Assembly: GCA_041987545.1 (NCBI GenBank)
Contig: JBHIWH010000007.1
Coordinates: forward strand, 134,661 to 198,660
Direction of reading: 5' to 3'
Source of the DNA: JAJRXR01 sp041987545
Lineage (GTDB): Bacteria > Planctomycetota > Phycisphaerae > Phycisphaerales > UBA1924
DNA length: 64,000 bases
Positions 34,854 to 42,904 of the stretch are shown here, piece after piece. The notes beneath the pieces were generated by a model that did no database searches, was not told the origin of the DNA, and saw nothing but the letters and a program-made list of their open reading frames with translations. Each line of letters begins with the position of its first letter. The stretch's first letter is position 1. The position numbers and the translations under genes are program-made.

Positions 34854-34868
34854 ACCGGTTTCCAACCG
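34854..34868. repeat. Short palindrome with TCC loop
   Basis: CCGGTT-TCC-AACCGG, a perfect 6-bp stem with the same TCC triloop as the repeats at 34780 and 38116. It lies downstream of the aminotransferase gene. Confidence 0.6.
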
Positions 34869-34889
34869 GCTCAGGACTTTGCCCCCCGC

Positions 34890-36080
34890 CTACCCCAACC
34901 CTCGCTCCAGCCTCTCGATCGCCGCCCGCATCGTCGCCTCCGTCTTGCAGAACGCGAACCGCGCGTACCGCGCCCCGTGCTCCGGGTTCGCGTAGAACGC
35001 GCTCGGCGGGATCGCCGCCACCCCCACCTCCGACGTCAGCCACTTGCAGAACGCCACGTCGTCCGCCAGCCCCCGCGCCCCGCTCACGGCCGTGTGGTCC
35101 GCCATGATGAAGTACGACCCCTCCGGCACGACCACGCCCAGCCCGCAGCGCCTCAACGACTCGGCCAAGAGGTCCCGCATCCGCCTGTAATGGTCCCGCA
35201 CCTCGACGACCGACCCGCCGCCCTCGCGCAGCGCCGCCGCCGCCCCGATCTGCAGGGGCGTCGCGACCGCGAACGTCAGGAACTGGTGCGCCGACCGAAC
35301 CGCTGCCGTCAGGTGCGGAGGCCCGATCGCCCACCCGATCTTCCACCCCGTCAGGCTGAACGACTTGCCCAGGCTCGAGAGCGTCAGCGTCCGATCCCGC
35401 ATCCCGTCCAGCGTCGCCAGGTGGACATGCGGTCGCCCCTCCTCGTACCACAGCCGCTCGTACACCTCGTCCACGATCGCCACCGCGTCGTGCTCGACGC
35501 ACAGATCCCGGATCAGCCCCAGCTCGTCCCGGGAGAAGACAGCCCCCGTCGGATTGTGCGGCGTGTTCAGCAGCACCGCCCGCGCGCCCTTGAACGCCTC
35601 CCGCAGCTCCGCCCCGTCGAACCCGAACCGCCCGCCACGCTCGCGGAGCGTCACCCACGACCCCGTCGCCCCCGCCATCGACAGGCACGCCCGGTACGAG
35701 TCGTAGAACGGCTCGAACACGACCACCCTGTCCCCGGGATCGATCAGCCCCAGGAACGACGCCGCCAGCGCCTCGGTGCACCCGGCCGTCACCGTCACCT
35801 CGCGGTCCGCGTCCACGTCCAGCCCGCTCGACGCCCCGAACCAGTCCCGGATCGCCCCCCGCAGCTCGGGCGTCCCGGGCAGCGGCGCGTACTGGTTCCG
35901 CCCCTCGGCCATCGCGCGGGACGCGGCCTCCACCGCCAGCCGCGGCCCGTCAAAGTCGGGAAACCCCTGTGACAGGTTGATCGCTTCGTGCGCGATCGCC
36001 AGCGCACTCATCTCCGCGAACACCGTCGTCCCGAACGGCGCCAGCCTCGCCGCGACCGAAGAACGCCCCTGCACACCCAT
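34890..36080 (-). CDS. PLP-dependent aminotransferase class I/II
   Basis: 396 aa, fold type I. The PLP lysine is K239 in TLTLSSLGKSFSLTGWKIGW, with NTPHNPTG (170s) and VDEVYE (D204) as cofactor contacts. The N-terminal INLSQGFPDFDGP is typical of kynurenine-oxoglutarate and methionine aminotransferases (KAT/MtnE-like), the best subfamily guess. It transfers the amino group of an aromatic or sulphur amino acid to a 2-oxoacid. Divergent from the peroxiredoxin gene across 71 bases. Confidence 0.9.
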   Translation of the reverse strand: MGVQGRSSVAARLAPFGTTVFAEMSALAIAHEAINLSQGFPDFDGPRLAVEAASRAMAEGRNQYAPLPGTPELRGAIRDWFGASSGLDVDADREVTVTAGCTEALAASFLGLIDPGDRVVVFEPFYDSYRACLSMAGATGSWVTLRERGGRFGFDGAELREAFKGARAVLLNTPHNPTGAVFSRDELGLIRDLCVEHDAVAIVDEVYERLWYEEGRPHVHLATLDGMRDRTLTLSSLGKSFSLTGWKIGWAIGPPHLTAAVRSAHQFLTFAVATPLQIGAAAALREGGGSVVEVRDHYRRMRDLLAESLRRCGLGVVVPEGSYFIMADHTAVSGARGLADDVAFCKWLTSEVGVAAIPPSAFYANPEHGARYARFAFCKTEATMRAAIERLERGLG

Positions 36081-36151
36081 CCCGACACACTACCACACAC
36101 ACCCGGAGCCCCGGGTGGCGGCCCCTCCCCCGCCCTGCAACACTGCCCCCG

Positions 36152-36637
36152 ATGTTCAAGCCCGCCCTCAAGCCCGGCGCCACCGCCCCCCACTTCACGC
36201 TCACCGACGACGCCGGCCGCCCACACAACCTCCCCTCCCTGCTCGAGAACGGCCCCCTCCTCCTCTACTTCTACCCCACCGACTTCGGCCCCGGCTGCGT
36301 CAGGCACGCCTGCACCCTCCGCGACCAGCACGAGGCCCTCGCCGCCGCCGGCGTCACCACCGCCGGCGTCTCCCCCCAGGGCGCCATCTCCCACGCCCGC
36401 CTCCGCGAGAAGCACGACATCCCATTCATCCTCCTCACCGACCCCACCAAGACCGTGATCAAGGCCTACGCCGCCGACGGGCCCCTCGGCATCGGCGTCC
36501 GACGCATCTCATACCTGATATCTCCCGACCGGCGAATCCAGGACGCGCTCAGGGCCGACTTCAACATCAACAAGCACCGCGAGTTCGTCGAGCGGGTCCT
36601 CTCGTCCCGGGCCCGGGCGGCGGCCGCAGAGTCCTAA
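36152..36637 (+). CDS. Peroxiredoxin (AhpC/TSA, BCP-like) with altered active site
   Basis: 161 aa thioredoxin-fold peroxidase. The active site reads YFYPTDFGPGCVRHAC: the peroxidatic cysteine in PGC and a second cysteine five residues later, as in BCP/PrxQ. The normally conserved threonine three residues before the cysteine (P-x-x-x-T-x-x-C) is glycine here. Later blocks VSPQGAISHARLREKHDIPFILLTDP and GVRRISYLISPD match the family, the R in VRRIS being the usual active-site arginine. It would reduce peroxides if the altered pocket works. Followed after 19 bases by the photolyase gene, together a stress-repair pair. No clear ribosome site. Confidence 0.85.
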   Translation: MFKPALKPGATAPHFTLTDDAGRPHNLPSLLENGPLLLYFYPTDFGPGCVRHACTLRDQHEALAAAGVTTAGVSPQGAISHARLREKHDIPFILLTDPTKTVIKAYAADGPLGIGVRRISYLISPDRRIQDALRADFNINKHREFVERVLSSRARAAAAES

Positions 36638-36656
36638 CCGCCGCCCCGGGAGAAGG

Positions 36657-38090
36657 ATGCGCCCCCTCGTCTGGTTCCGCGCCGACCTGCGCACGCGCGA
36701 CAACCCCGCCCTCGCCGCCGCCACCCGCGCCGCCACGCGGGGCGCCGTCGCCGTGTTCACCGTCTGCCCGAAGCAGTGGCGCGACAAGCACGACCTCTCC
36801 CCCGCCAAGGCCGACCTGATCCGCCGCACGCTCGGGCTCCTCTCCGAGGACCTGACCAAGCTCAACATCCCCCTGCTGCTCGTCGAGCGCGACGACTTCG
36901 ACGACGTCCCGCAGGCCCTGCTCGAGTTGGCCAAGGCCCGCGGCTGCGACGCGCTCTTCTTCAACGACGAGTACGAGTGGAACGAGCGCCAGCGCGACGA
37001 CGCCTGCCGGGCGCTCTTCCGCGACGCGGGCCTCGAGGTCCGCTCCTTCACCGATCAGACGGTCTTCCCCCCCGGCTCGGTCCGCACGGGCAAAGACGAG
37101 TTCTACTCCGTTTTCACGCCCTTCAAGAAGGCCTGGATCGCCCGCCACAAGGACGGCGCCGCCGAGGGCGAGGCGCCCGATCCCAAGAAGCAGCCCGAGC
37201 CCGTCTGCGAGCCCGACCCCATCCCCGACGCGTTCGAGGGCTTCGACGCCGACCCAGACATCGCCTCCCGATGGCCCGCGGGTCAGGACGAGGCCAGGCG
37301 CCGCCTCGACGCCTTCTGCAAGGGTCCGATCAAGGATTACCACGAGAAGCGCGACCTGCCCGCCGACGACGGCACCAGCACCCTCTCGCCCTACCTCAAC
37401 GTCGGCGCCATCACGACCAAGCAGTGCGTCAACGCCGCCCTGGCCGTCAATCAGAACAAGCTCGACTCCGGCTCCAAGGGCGCCTCCATCTGGATCTCCG
37501 AGCTGATCTGGCGCGAGTTCTTCCGCCACGTCCTGGTCGGCTTCCCCCGCGTCTCCCGCAACCAGCCCTTCCAGCTCGCCACCCGGAACGTCGAGTGGGA
37601 AACCAACCCCGACCACCTCGCCGACTGGAAGGCCGGCCGCACCGGCGTCCCCATCGTGGACGCCGCCATGCGCCAGCTGGCCAAGACCGGCTGGATGCAC
37701 AACCGCCTCCGCATGATCGCGGCCATGTACCTCACCAAGGACCTGCTCATCCACTGGCGCGAGGGCGAACGCCACTTCTCACGCAACCTCATCGACACCG
37801 ACCTGGCCAGCAACAACGGCGGCTGGCAGTGGTCCGCCTCCACGGGCGTCGACGCCGCCCCCTACTTCCGCATCTTCAACCCGTACTCGCAGTCCAAGAA
37901 GTGCGACCCGCAGGGCGACTTCATCCGCAGGTACGTCCCCGAACTCGCCGGCCTCGACGCCAAGGAAATCCACGACCCCAGCCGGCTGCCCGACCTGGCC
38001 CGCTCCCGCCTCGACTACCCCGAGCAGCCCCTCGTGGACCACGCCAAGGCCCGCGACCGCGCCATCGAGGCATTCAAGAAGATCAAGTAA
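36657..38090 (+). CDS. phrB: Deoxyribodipyrimidine photolyase
   Basis: 477 aa. N-terminal antenna-binding domain (PLVWFRADLRTRDNPAL; CDALFFNDEYEWNERQRD) and C-terminal FAD domain with STLSPYLNVGAITTKQC, ISELIWREFFRHVL, GWMHNRLRMIAAMYLTKDLLIHWREGE and NNGGWQWSASTGVDAAPYFRIFNP. These match class I CPD photolyases, which use blue light and reduced FAD to split pyrimidine dimers. The usual WFRRDLR is WFRADLR. Probably co-transcribed with the peroxiredoxin. Light exposure of the habitat is implied. Confidence 0.95.
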   Translation: MRPLVWFRADLRTRDNPALAAATRAATRGAVAVFTVCPKQWRDKHDLSPAKADLIRRTLGLLSEDLTKLNIPLLLVERDDFDDVPQALLELAKARGCDALFFNDEYEWNERQRDDACRALFRDAGLEVRSFTDQTVFPPGSVRTGKDEFYSVFTPFKKAWIARHKDGAAEGEAPDPKKQPEPVCEPDPIPDAFEGFDADPDIASRWPAGQDEARRRLDAFCKGPIKDYHEKRDLPADDGTSTLSPYLNVGAITTKQCVNAALAVNQNKLDSGSKGASIWISELIWREFFRHVLVGFPRVSRNQPFQLATRNVEWETNPDHLADWKAGRTGVPIVDAAMRQLAKTGWMHNRLRMIAAMYLTKDLLIHWREGERHFSRNLIDTDLASNNGGWQWSASTGVDAAPYFRIFNPYSQSKKCDPQGDFIRRYVPELAGLDAKEIHDPSRLPDLARSRLDYPEQPLVDHAKARDRAIEAFKKIK

Positions 38091-38115
38091 CCCGGTTCTT
38101 CCCCGTCTCTCGGAG

Positions 38116-38136
38116 GGGTGGGCTTCCAGCCCACCC
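38116..38136. repeat. Palindrome with TCC loop; possible bidirectional terminator
   Basis: GGGTGGGCT-TCC-AGCCCACCC, a perfect 9-bp stem between the convergent photolyase and esterase genes. It shares the TCC triloop with two other intergenic palindromes. No T-run follows. Confidence 0.7.
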
Positions 38137-38141
38137 GCCCC

Positions 38142-39575
38142 CTACTCCCGCTCGTACCCGAGCAGCTCGGCCGCCCTCCACGCGACCCCCGACCACGGCG
38201 CCGCGTCCGTGATCTCCACCAGCGCCGCCTCCGCCGCCGCACCCTCGGGCGCCCCGCCGCCGTGCTCCGCGACGTACGCGGCCCACAGCGCCTCGGCATG
38301 CTCAATCCCCGCCGCCCGCGCCTCCCGCCACGGCTCGTCCACCCACGACAACGCCTCGGCGACCGTCGCCTCCGCGGGCATCTTCTCGTGGGGCATCCCC
38401 GGCGTCGTGTGCAGCCGCACGGGCAGCCCGTCCTCCACCATCCCCGCCACCCGCGCCTCCATCTCCACGCGGTTGAAGTCCTCCGACCCCGTCAACGCCC
38501 ACATCCGCCGCTCCAGCACCTGCTTCCACCTCGCCCCCCGGGGCTTTGGCAGCCGCGCCGGCACGTACTTGCCCCCGCCGACCTCCGCCGGCTTGTACGA
38601 GTCCAGCCCCACGATCGGCACCGCCCCCGCGAACACCTCCGGGAACGCCAGCACCATGATCGAGCTCACCCGTCCGCCCCCGCTGAACCCCGTCATGTAG
38701 ACGCGCGTCTCGTCCACATGAAACCGCGCCCGGCACGTCTGCGCCGCGTCCAACATCAGCTGGAGCCGGTCCACGATCCCGTGCGTCTTCCCGTCCCGCG
38801 TCCGCCTGTGGTTGCCCGCGTTGTCGAACCCGCACGCGATCAGGTTCAGCTCGTCAAGAGCTCCGTGGAACTCCGGCGGGATCCGCCACGCCGGCGTCGG
38901 GCTGCACCACACCACCACGCCGCTCGCGACGCCCGCGTCGTACCCCCGCGGCAGCCGCACCCACATCCGCTCCTCGCCCAGCACCCGTGTCACGCCCGAA
39001 AGCGCCTCGGCCCCCCCGCCCCGACCCGCGCCGAACCGGTCCCGCATCACCAGGTCCGTCAGCACGACCGCCCCCTCGACGTACGGCCCCGGCAGATCCA
39101 CCACCTCGCCCAGCGGCAGCTCCACCCCCGCATCCGCGATGGGCGCCTGCCCCCACCCCGCCCGCACAGGCGCGAACCACCGCTCGTGCAGCTCCGCCGC
39201 GACCGACGCGTCCTCCATCGACCGCGCCACCCACGAGTCGCCAACGCGGAGGATCTCCGCCCCTGCCCGGCCGTGCTCGTTCTCGAGATGCACCACCCAC
39301 CGCCGCTCGCCGTCGTCGGCGCCACGCCACGCCAGCCGCGCCGAACGCCGCAGCTCACGCATCCCATTCCGGTCCAGCGTCGCGACGACCCCGTCCAGCC
39401 GGCGCAGCATCGCCGACCCCGCCCGCGACCCGTCCGGCGCCCCCTCCCCGAGCGTCACCCACGCCCGCTCCGCCGGCTCCCCCCCCACCTCGAACACATC
39501 CGACGGCGCCCCCATCACGCGAGCGCCGATCACACCCACGAACACCAGCCCCAGCACGCTCCGCCACACTCCCAT
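38142..39575 (-). CDS. Secreted alpha/beta-hydrolase (esterase or PHB-depolymerase-like)
   Basis: 477 aa from the ATG at 39575, where a signal peptide begins (MGVWRSVLGLVFVGVIGA). A non-catalytic N-terminal half of about 190 residues precedes the hydrolase fold. The nucleophile is S298 in VYMTGFSGGGRV; the likely histidine is in TTPGMPHEKMP. The insert NLIACGFDNAGNHR and the ALTGSEDFNR block recall poly(3-hydroxybutyrate) depolymerase-like and feruloyl-esterase-like proteins. A C-terminal helical region with WSGVAWRAAELL follows. The substrate is not known. A longer frame to 39803 exists but would bury the signal peptide. Confidence 0.82.
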   Translation of the reverse strand: MGVWRSVLGLVFVGVIGARVMGAPSDVFEVGGEPAERAWVTLGEGAPDGSRAGSAMLRRLDGVVATLDRNGMRELRRSARLAWRGADDGERRWVVHLENEHGRAGAEILRVGDSWVARSMEDASVAAELHERWFAPVRAGWGQAPIADAGVELPLGEVVDLPGPYVEGAVVLTDLVMRDRFGAGRGGGAEALSGVTRVLGEERMWVRLPRGYDAGVASGVVVWCSPTPAWRIPPEFHGALDELNLIACGFDNAGNHRRTRDGKTHGIVDRLQLMLDAAQTCRARFHVDETRVYMTGFSGGGRVSSIMVLAFPEVFAGAVPIVGLDSYKPAEVGGGKYVPARLPKPRGARWKQVLERRMWALTGSEDFNRVEMEARVAGMVEDGLPVRLHTTPGMPHEKMPAEATVAEALSWVDEPWREARAAGIEHAEALWAAYVAEHGGGAPEGAAAEAALVEITDAAPWSGVAWRAAELLGYERE

Positions 39576-39681
39576 ACCCCGCGATACCCCCGCACGCCGC
39601 GCTGGGTTCCGCATCCAGGCCATCCCCTCACCGGAATACACGCGGGCATACGAGCCGTTCTCAGCCCGGAGGGAGCCCCTC

Positions 39682-39891
39682 ATGCGTCGGATGCAGGTCG
39701 CCGTCTTCGCAGGCATCATCCTGGCCTTCGCCGCCGTCATCGCCCTGACGAGCCTCTGGAAGGGCGAGTTCCAGGCCGAGGCCGCCTGGTTCCTGACGAC
39801 CATGCTCCCCGCCGTGGGGCTGGTGCTGCTCGCCTCGGACCAGACCGCCCGCCGCGGCTGCCGCCGATGCCGCCGCTCGCCGGACGCCTAG
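39682..39891 (+). CDS. Small two-span membrane protein
   Basis: 69 aa. ATG follows a very strong ribosome site GGAGGGAG. Two hydrophobic segments (VAVFAGIILAFAAVIALTSLW and FLTTMLPAVGLVLLAS) and a basic cysteine-containing tail (RRGCRRCRR). No family recognised. Divergent from the esterase gene. Confidence 0.65.
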   Translation: MRRMQVAVFAGIILAFAAVIALTSLWKGEFQAEAAWFLTTMLPAVGLVLLASDQTARRGCRRCRRSPDA

Positions 39892-39991
39892 CCCCGCCCA
39901 GCCGCCGCTCTCAGTACTCCGGCCGTGCCGGACCCCGCCCGCAGGCCCGCTCGGCCCGCTCACCCTCGCCCGGCCCAGAGCCCCTCATCCC

Positions 39992-40019
39992 TTGACCCCG
40001 CCGAGCCGATTCCTACGCT
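39992..40019 (+). promoter_or_regulatory. Predicted tRNA-Asn promoter
   Basis: TTGACC (39992-39997), 16 bases, TACGCT (40014-40019), ending 26 bases before the tRNA. The clearest housekeeping-type promoter in the window and a guide to the -10 form TAnnnT. Confidence 0.65.
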
Positions 40020-40045
40020 TCCCCCGCCCCGGAAGCGGGGCCGGA

Positions 40046-40118
40046 TCCCCGATAGCTCAATCGGTAGAGCGAGCGGCTGTTAACCGCTAGGTTGCTGGTT
40101 CGAGTCCAGCTCGGGGAG
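40046..40118 (+). tRNA. tRNA-Asn (anticodon GTT)
   Basis: Complete cloverleaf: acceptor TCCCCGA / TCGGGGA, D stem GCTC / GAGC, anticodon stem AGCGG / CCGCT with loop CTGTTAA (anticodon GTT at 40079-40081), T stem GCTGG / CCAGC with loop TTCGAGT, discriminator G. CCA is not encoded. No integrase or repeated 3' end nearby suggests use as an attachment site. Confidence 0.98.
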
Positions 40119-40275
40119 CTTCGAAGGCGTGCACGGGCCGGCATCCCAGCCCCGCACGCCTTCTCCGTGCGCCCACGGGCAGCGCCCGCGCGCCCCATGC
40201 CCGCCTCAGGTGAACGCCAGCACACGTCCTGGGCGGACCACGGCGTTCGCGATCACCCGACGAGTGCGATCGAGG

Positions 40276-42852
40276 CTAGGGGCACCCCGCGGCGAACGAG
40301 TCGAGGAACGCGACGACGTCGGAGAAGTCGAACTGCCCGAACGGCTCGGCCAGGTCTGCCGCGGACTCCGAGCCGGAGAACGCCGTCAGGAACGCAGAGA
40401 TGTCGGAGAAGTCGAGCTGGCCAAACGGCTCGGCCAGGTCGGCCGGGCACGGCGGCTCGGCCTCGTTCGGGGTCAGGCGGAAGACCGCGTAGTCACGCCG
40501 GTTCAGGATCGAGGGCTGCGTCTGGCCCAGGACCAGCAGATCGGAGTTGGACGCGGCGGTGATGGCGACCGGCGAGTCTGAAGCGGAGCCGGAGTCGACG
40601 CGGGCGTCGGTCTCGAACCCGCCGTCGGCGTTGTAGACCAGCACGCCGATGTCGGTGCCCATCTGATCGATGAGCGCGATCCAGCCGTCGGGGGTGACGG
40701 TCATGTGCCCCGGGTAGTTGGAAGAGTTGCTCGAACCCCCGGTCGCCGTCGCCCAGAGGAGGGCGCCGGACGCGTCGACGGCGGCGATCGTCACGCCGGA
40801 GCCGTTCGTGAAGCTGGCGATGAGCGAGCCGTCGATCCGCGGCGTGATCCGAAGGGGCGTGCCGACGGCCCCGAGGGCCGTGTCCCACAGCACGCCGCCG
40901 TCGTGGTCGTACTTCAGCATCGCGGTCTTGCCGGGCTCGCCCGAGGCGCGGTAGAGCACGTAGACGCCCGACGCATCGGCGTGGATGACCCGGCCGAGGG
41001 TCTCGTTGAAGAACTGGTCGTCGGTGGCGTCGTGGCGGCGGTCCCAGAGCAGTTGGCCCGTGGGGCCAAGCTTGACCGTGTACATCTCCTCGCCGAACTC
41101 GTCGTCGTCGTTGACGTTGCCCGTCGCGTAGATCGAGCCGTCGGGGCCGAAGACGATGTCCTCGGCCTGGCCGTCCACGCCCGTGACGCCCGGGACCTGG
41201 GCGTCGAACAACTCAGCGCCGGCGGTGTCGTAGACGACGACGGAGAAATGGACGGTCTCGAACGTGATGTCGCGTGCCCAGCCGCAGACCGCCACCGACC
41301 CGTCGTCGGCGACGTTCATGCCGCGGGGGTACTGGGAGGCCTGGGGGTTACCTCCGTCGTAGCGGCGGACCCAGAGCTCGTTCCCATCGGGGTCGAGCTT
41401 GATGGCGGCCCACTGCTGGCTGAAGGTGAGCCCGTAGGACTGGCCCGAGATGATGATGTTGTCGTCGGAGTCGATCTTCATGGTGTCGATGACCTCGTAG
41501 TGGTCGCCGACGCCGTTGTAGGTGTAGGACCAGAGCTCGGCGCCGTTCGCGTCGAGCTTGACAACCTGGATGTCGTTCTCGTTGGCGGTGAAGTACGTGG
41601 ACCCGCCGACGATGACGTTCCCCCCGCTGTCAGTGGCGATGTGCGTGGGGATGTCCTCGTTGAACAGGTTGTCGTAGAGGGTGTTCCACGCGATCTGGTA
41701 GGCGGGCGGCTCGATCGGCGTGCCGGAGATGTTCGAGGACGTGACGAGGCTGTTGCCCGAGACGGTCGCGACGTCGGGGTCGCCGTCGCCGTCGTAGTCG
41801 GCCAGCGCGAGAGAGCCGGGCGAGCCGGCGCCCGCGGGGAACGGGACGTACGGCTCGAACGTGCCGTCGCCGTTCCCGCGGAGGACGACGAACGAGCTGT
41901 CCGCCTCGCAGGCGACGACGATGTCGGGCAGGCCGTCGGAGTCGATGTCGTCGACGGCGACGCTGCCCGGGCGGCCCTGGACGGGGACCTGGACGGCGGG
42001 CGTGTACAGGCCGTCCGAGTCCGCCATGACGACGGAGATCGTGTTGTTGATGGGCGACAGGGGGCCCCAGTCGGCGCTGACGATGTCCCACTGCCCGTTG
42101 GCGTCGAGGTCGGCGATCGCCAGGCCCGTCGGACGCTCGCCCACGGGGATGGTGCGCGTGGTGGGGAACAGCCCCGTGCCGTCGTTGTAGCAAAAGGTGA
42201 GGGTGGCGTCGTCCTCATTGGCCACGACGACGTCGATGTCGCCGTCGAGGTCCATGTCCTGGGTTTCCATGGAGTAGGGCTGGGCGCCGCAGTCAAACAA
42301 GCCGACGGAGGTGAACCCCAGGCCGTTGATGTTGCGGTAGGGCCGGAGCTGCCCGCCGAACTTGTCGACGGTGATGAAGTCGAGGTCCTTGTCGCCATCG
42401 ATGTCGGCGAAACGGACGGAGATGCACCCGCCGCCGCCCGAGTAGAAGATGCCGGGCTCGAACGTGCCGTCGCCGTTGTTGCGGAAGAAGTAGACCCCGT
42501 TGGAGAAGTAGGAGCACCGGACGACGTCGAGATCCCCGTCGGAGTCCATGTCGCCAACGTCCACCTCGCCGAAGCCCCAGCCGGCCAGCAGCTGCGGGCC
42601 CATCGAGAAGTTCCCGGCCCCGTCGTTCCAGAAGACGGTCGTCGGGTCGTTGCCGGGCCCGTTGGAGTCGGTGATGAGGTCGATGTCGCCGTCGGCGTCG
42701 ATGTCGCCGGCGGCGACGTAGCTGGGCGAGGCGCCCGAGCCGTCGTCGGGGACGAAGTAGGACGAGGGCGGATCGAAGTTGATGTCCTGGGCGCTGGCGG
42801 CCGAGGCGAGGCCGGCGGCGAGGAGGGGCGCGATGGAGTGGCGGCGGGTCAT
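40276..42852 (-). CDS. Secreted FG-GAP/propeller protein with GC-type dockerin
   Basis: 858 aa. Signal peptide MTRRHSIAPLLAAGLASAASAQ. Residues of about 30-430 are FG-GAP/VCBS repeats with calcium-type loops (AAGDIDADGDIDLI, DVGDMDSDGDLDVV, DMDLDGDIDVVV). Residues of about 450-780 form a second propeller of PQQ- or SBBP-like repeats (IVVGGSTYFTANENDIQVVKLDANG, WVRRYDGGN). The two-repeat GC dockerin is at 802-858 and ends AAGCP. The ATG at 42852 is chosen for its signal peptide; the open frame runs further. Last gene of a five-gene same-strand run. Probably a passive surface or adhesion protein. Confidence 0.88.
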   Translation of the reverse strand: MTRRHSIAPLLAAGLASAASAQDINFDPPSSYFVPDDGSGASPSYVAAGDIDADGDIDLITDSNGPGNDPTTVFWNDGAGNFSMGPQLLAGWGFGEVDVGDMDSDGDLDVVRCSYFSNGVYFFRNNGDGTFEPGIFYSGGGGCISVRFADIDGDKDLDFITVDKFGGQLRPYRNINGLGFTSVGLFDCGAQPYSMETQDMDLDGDIDVVVANEDDATLTFCYNDGTGLFPTTRTIPVGERPTGLAIADLDANGQWDIVSADWGPLSPINNTISVVMADSDGLYTPAVQVPVQGRPGSVAVDDIDSDGLPDIVVACEADSSFVVLRGNGDGTFEPYVPFPAGAGSPGSLALADYDGDGDPDVATVSGNSLVTSSNISGTPIEPPAYQIAWNTLYDNLFNEDIPTHIATDSGGNVIVGGSTYFTANENDIQVVKLDANGAELWSYTYNGVGDHYEVIDTMKIDSDDNIIISGQSYGLTFSQQWAAIKLDPDGNELWVRRYDGGNPQASQYPRGMNVADDGSVAVCGWARDITFETVHFSVVVYDTAGAELFDAQVPGVTGVDGQAEDIVFGPDGSIYATGNVNDDDEFGEEMYTVKLGPTGQLLWDRRHDATDDQFFNETLGRVIHADASGVYVLYRASGEPGKTAMLKYDHDGGVLWDTALGAVGTPLRITPRIDGSLIASFTNGSGVTIAAVDASGALLWATATGGSSNSSNYPGHMTVTPDGWIALIDQMGTDIGVLVYNADGGFETDARVDSGSASDSPVAITAASNSDLLVLGQTQPSILNRRDYAVFRLTPNEAEPPCPADLAEPFGQLDFSDISAFLTAFSGSESAADLAEPFGQFDFSDVVAFLDSFAAGCP

Positions 42853-42904
42853 GGTCAATACCTCGGGTCGTGCGTGGGCGGCGGGGTCTGCGGGCTCTGG
42901 CGGG

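Noticed and set aside
38142..39803. A 553-residue version of the esterase
   Set aside because: The extra N-terminal residues overlap the divergent small membrane protein gene and precede an obvious signal peptide start at 39575.
40046..40118. tRNA-Asn as a genomic-island attachment site
   Set aside because: No integrase, no repeated tRNA 3' end and no change in gene style beyond the dockerin run were found.
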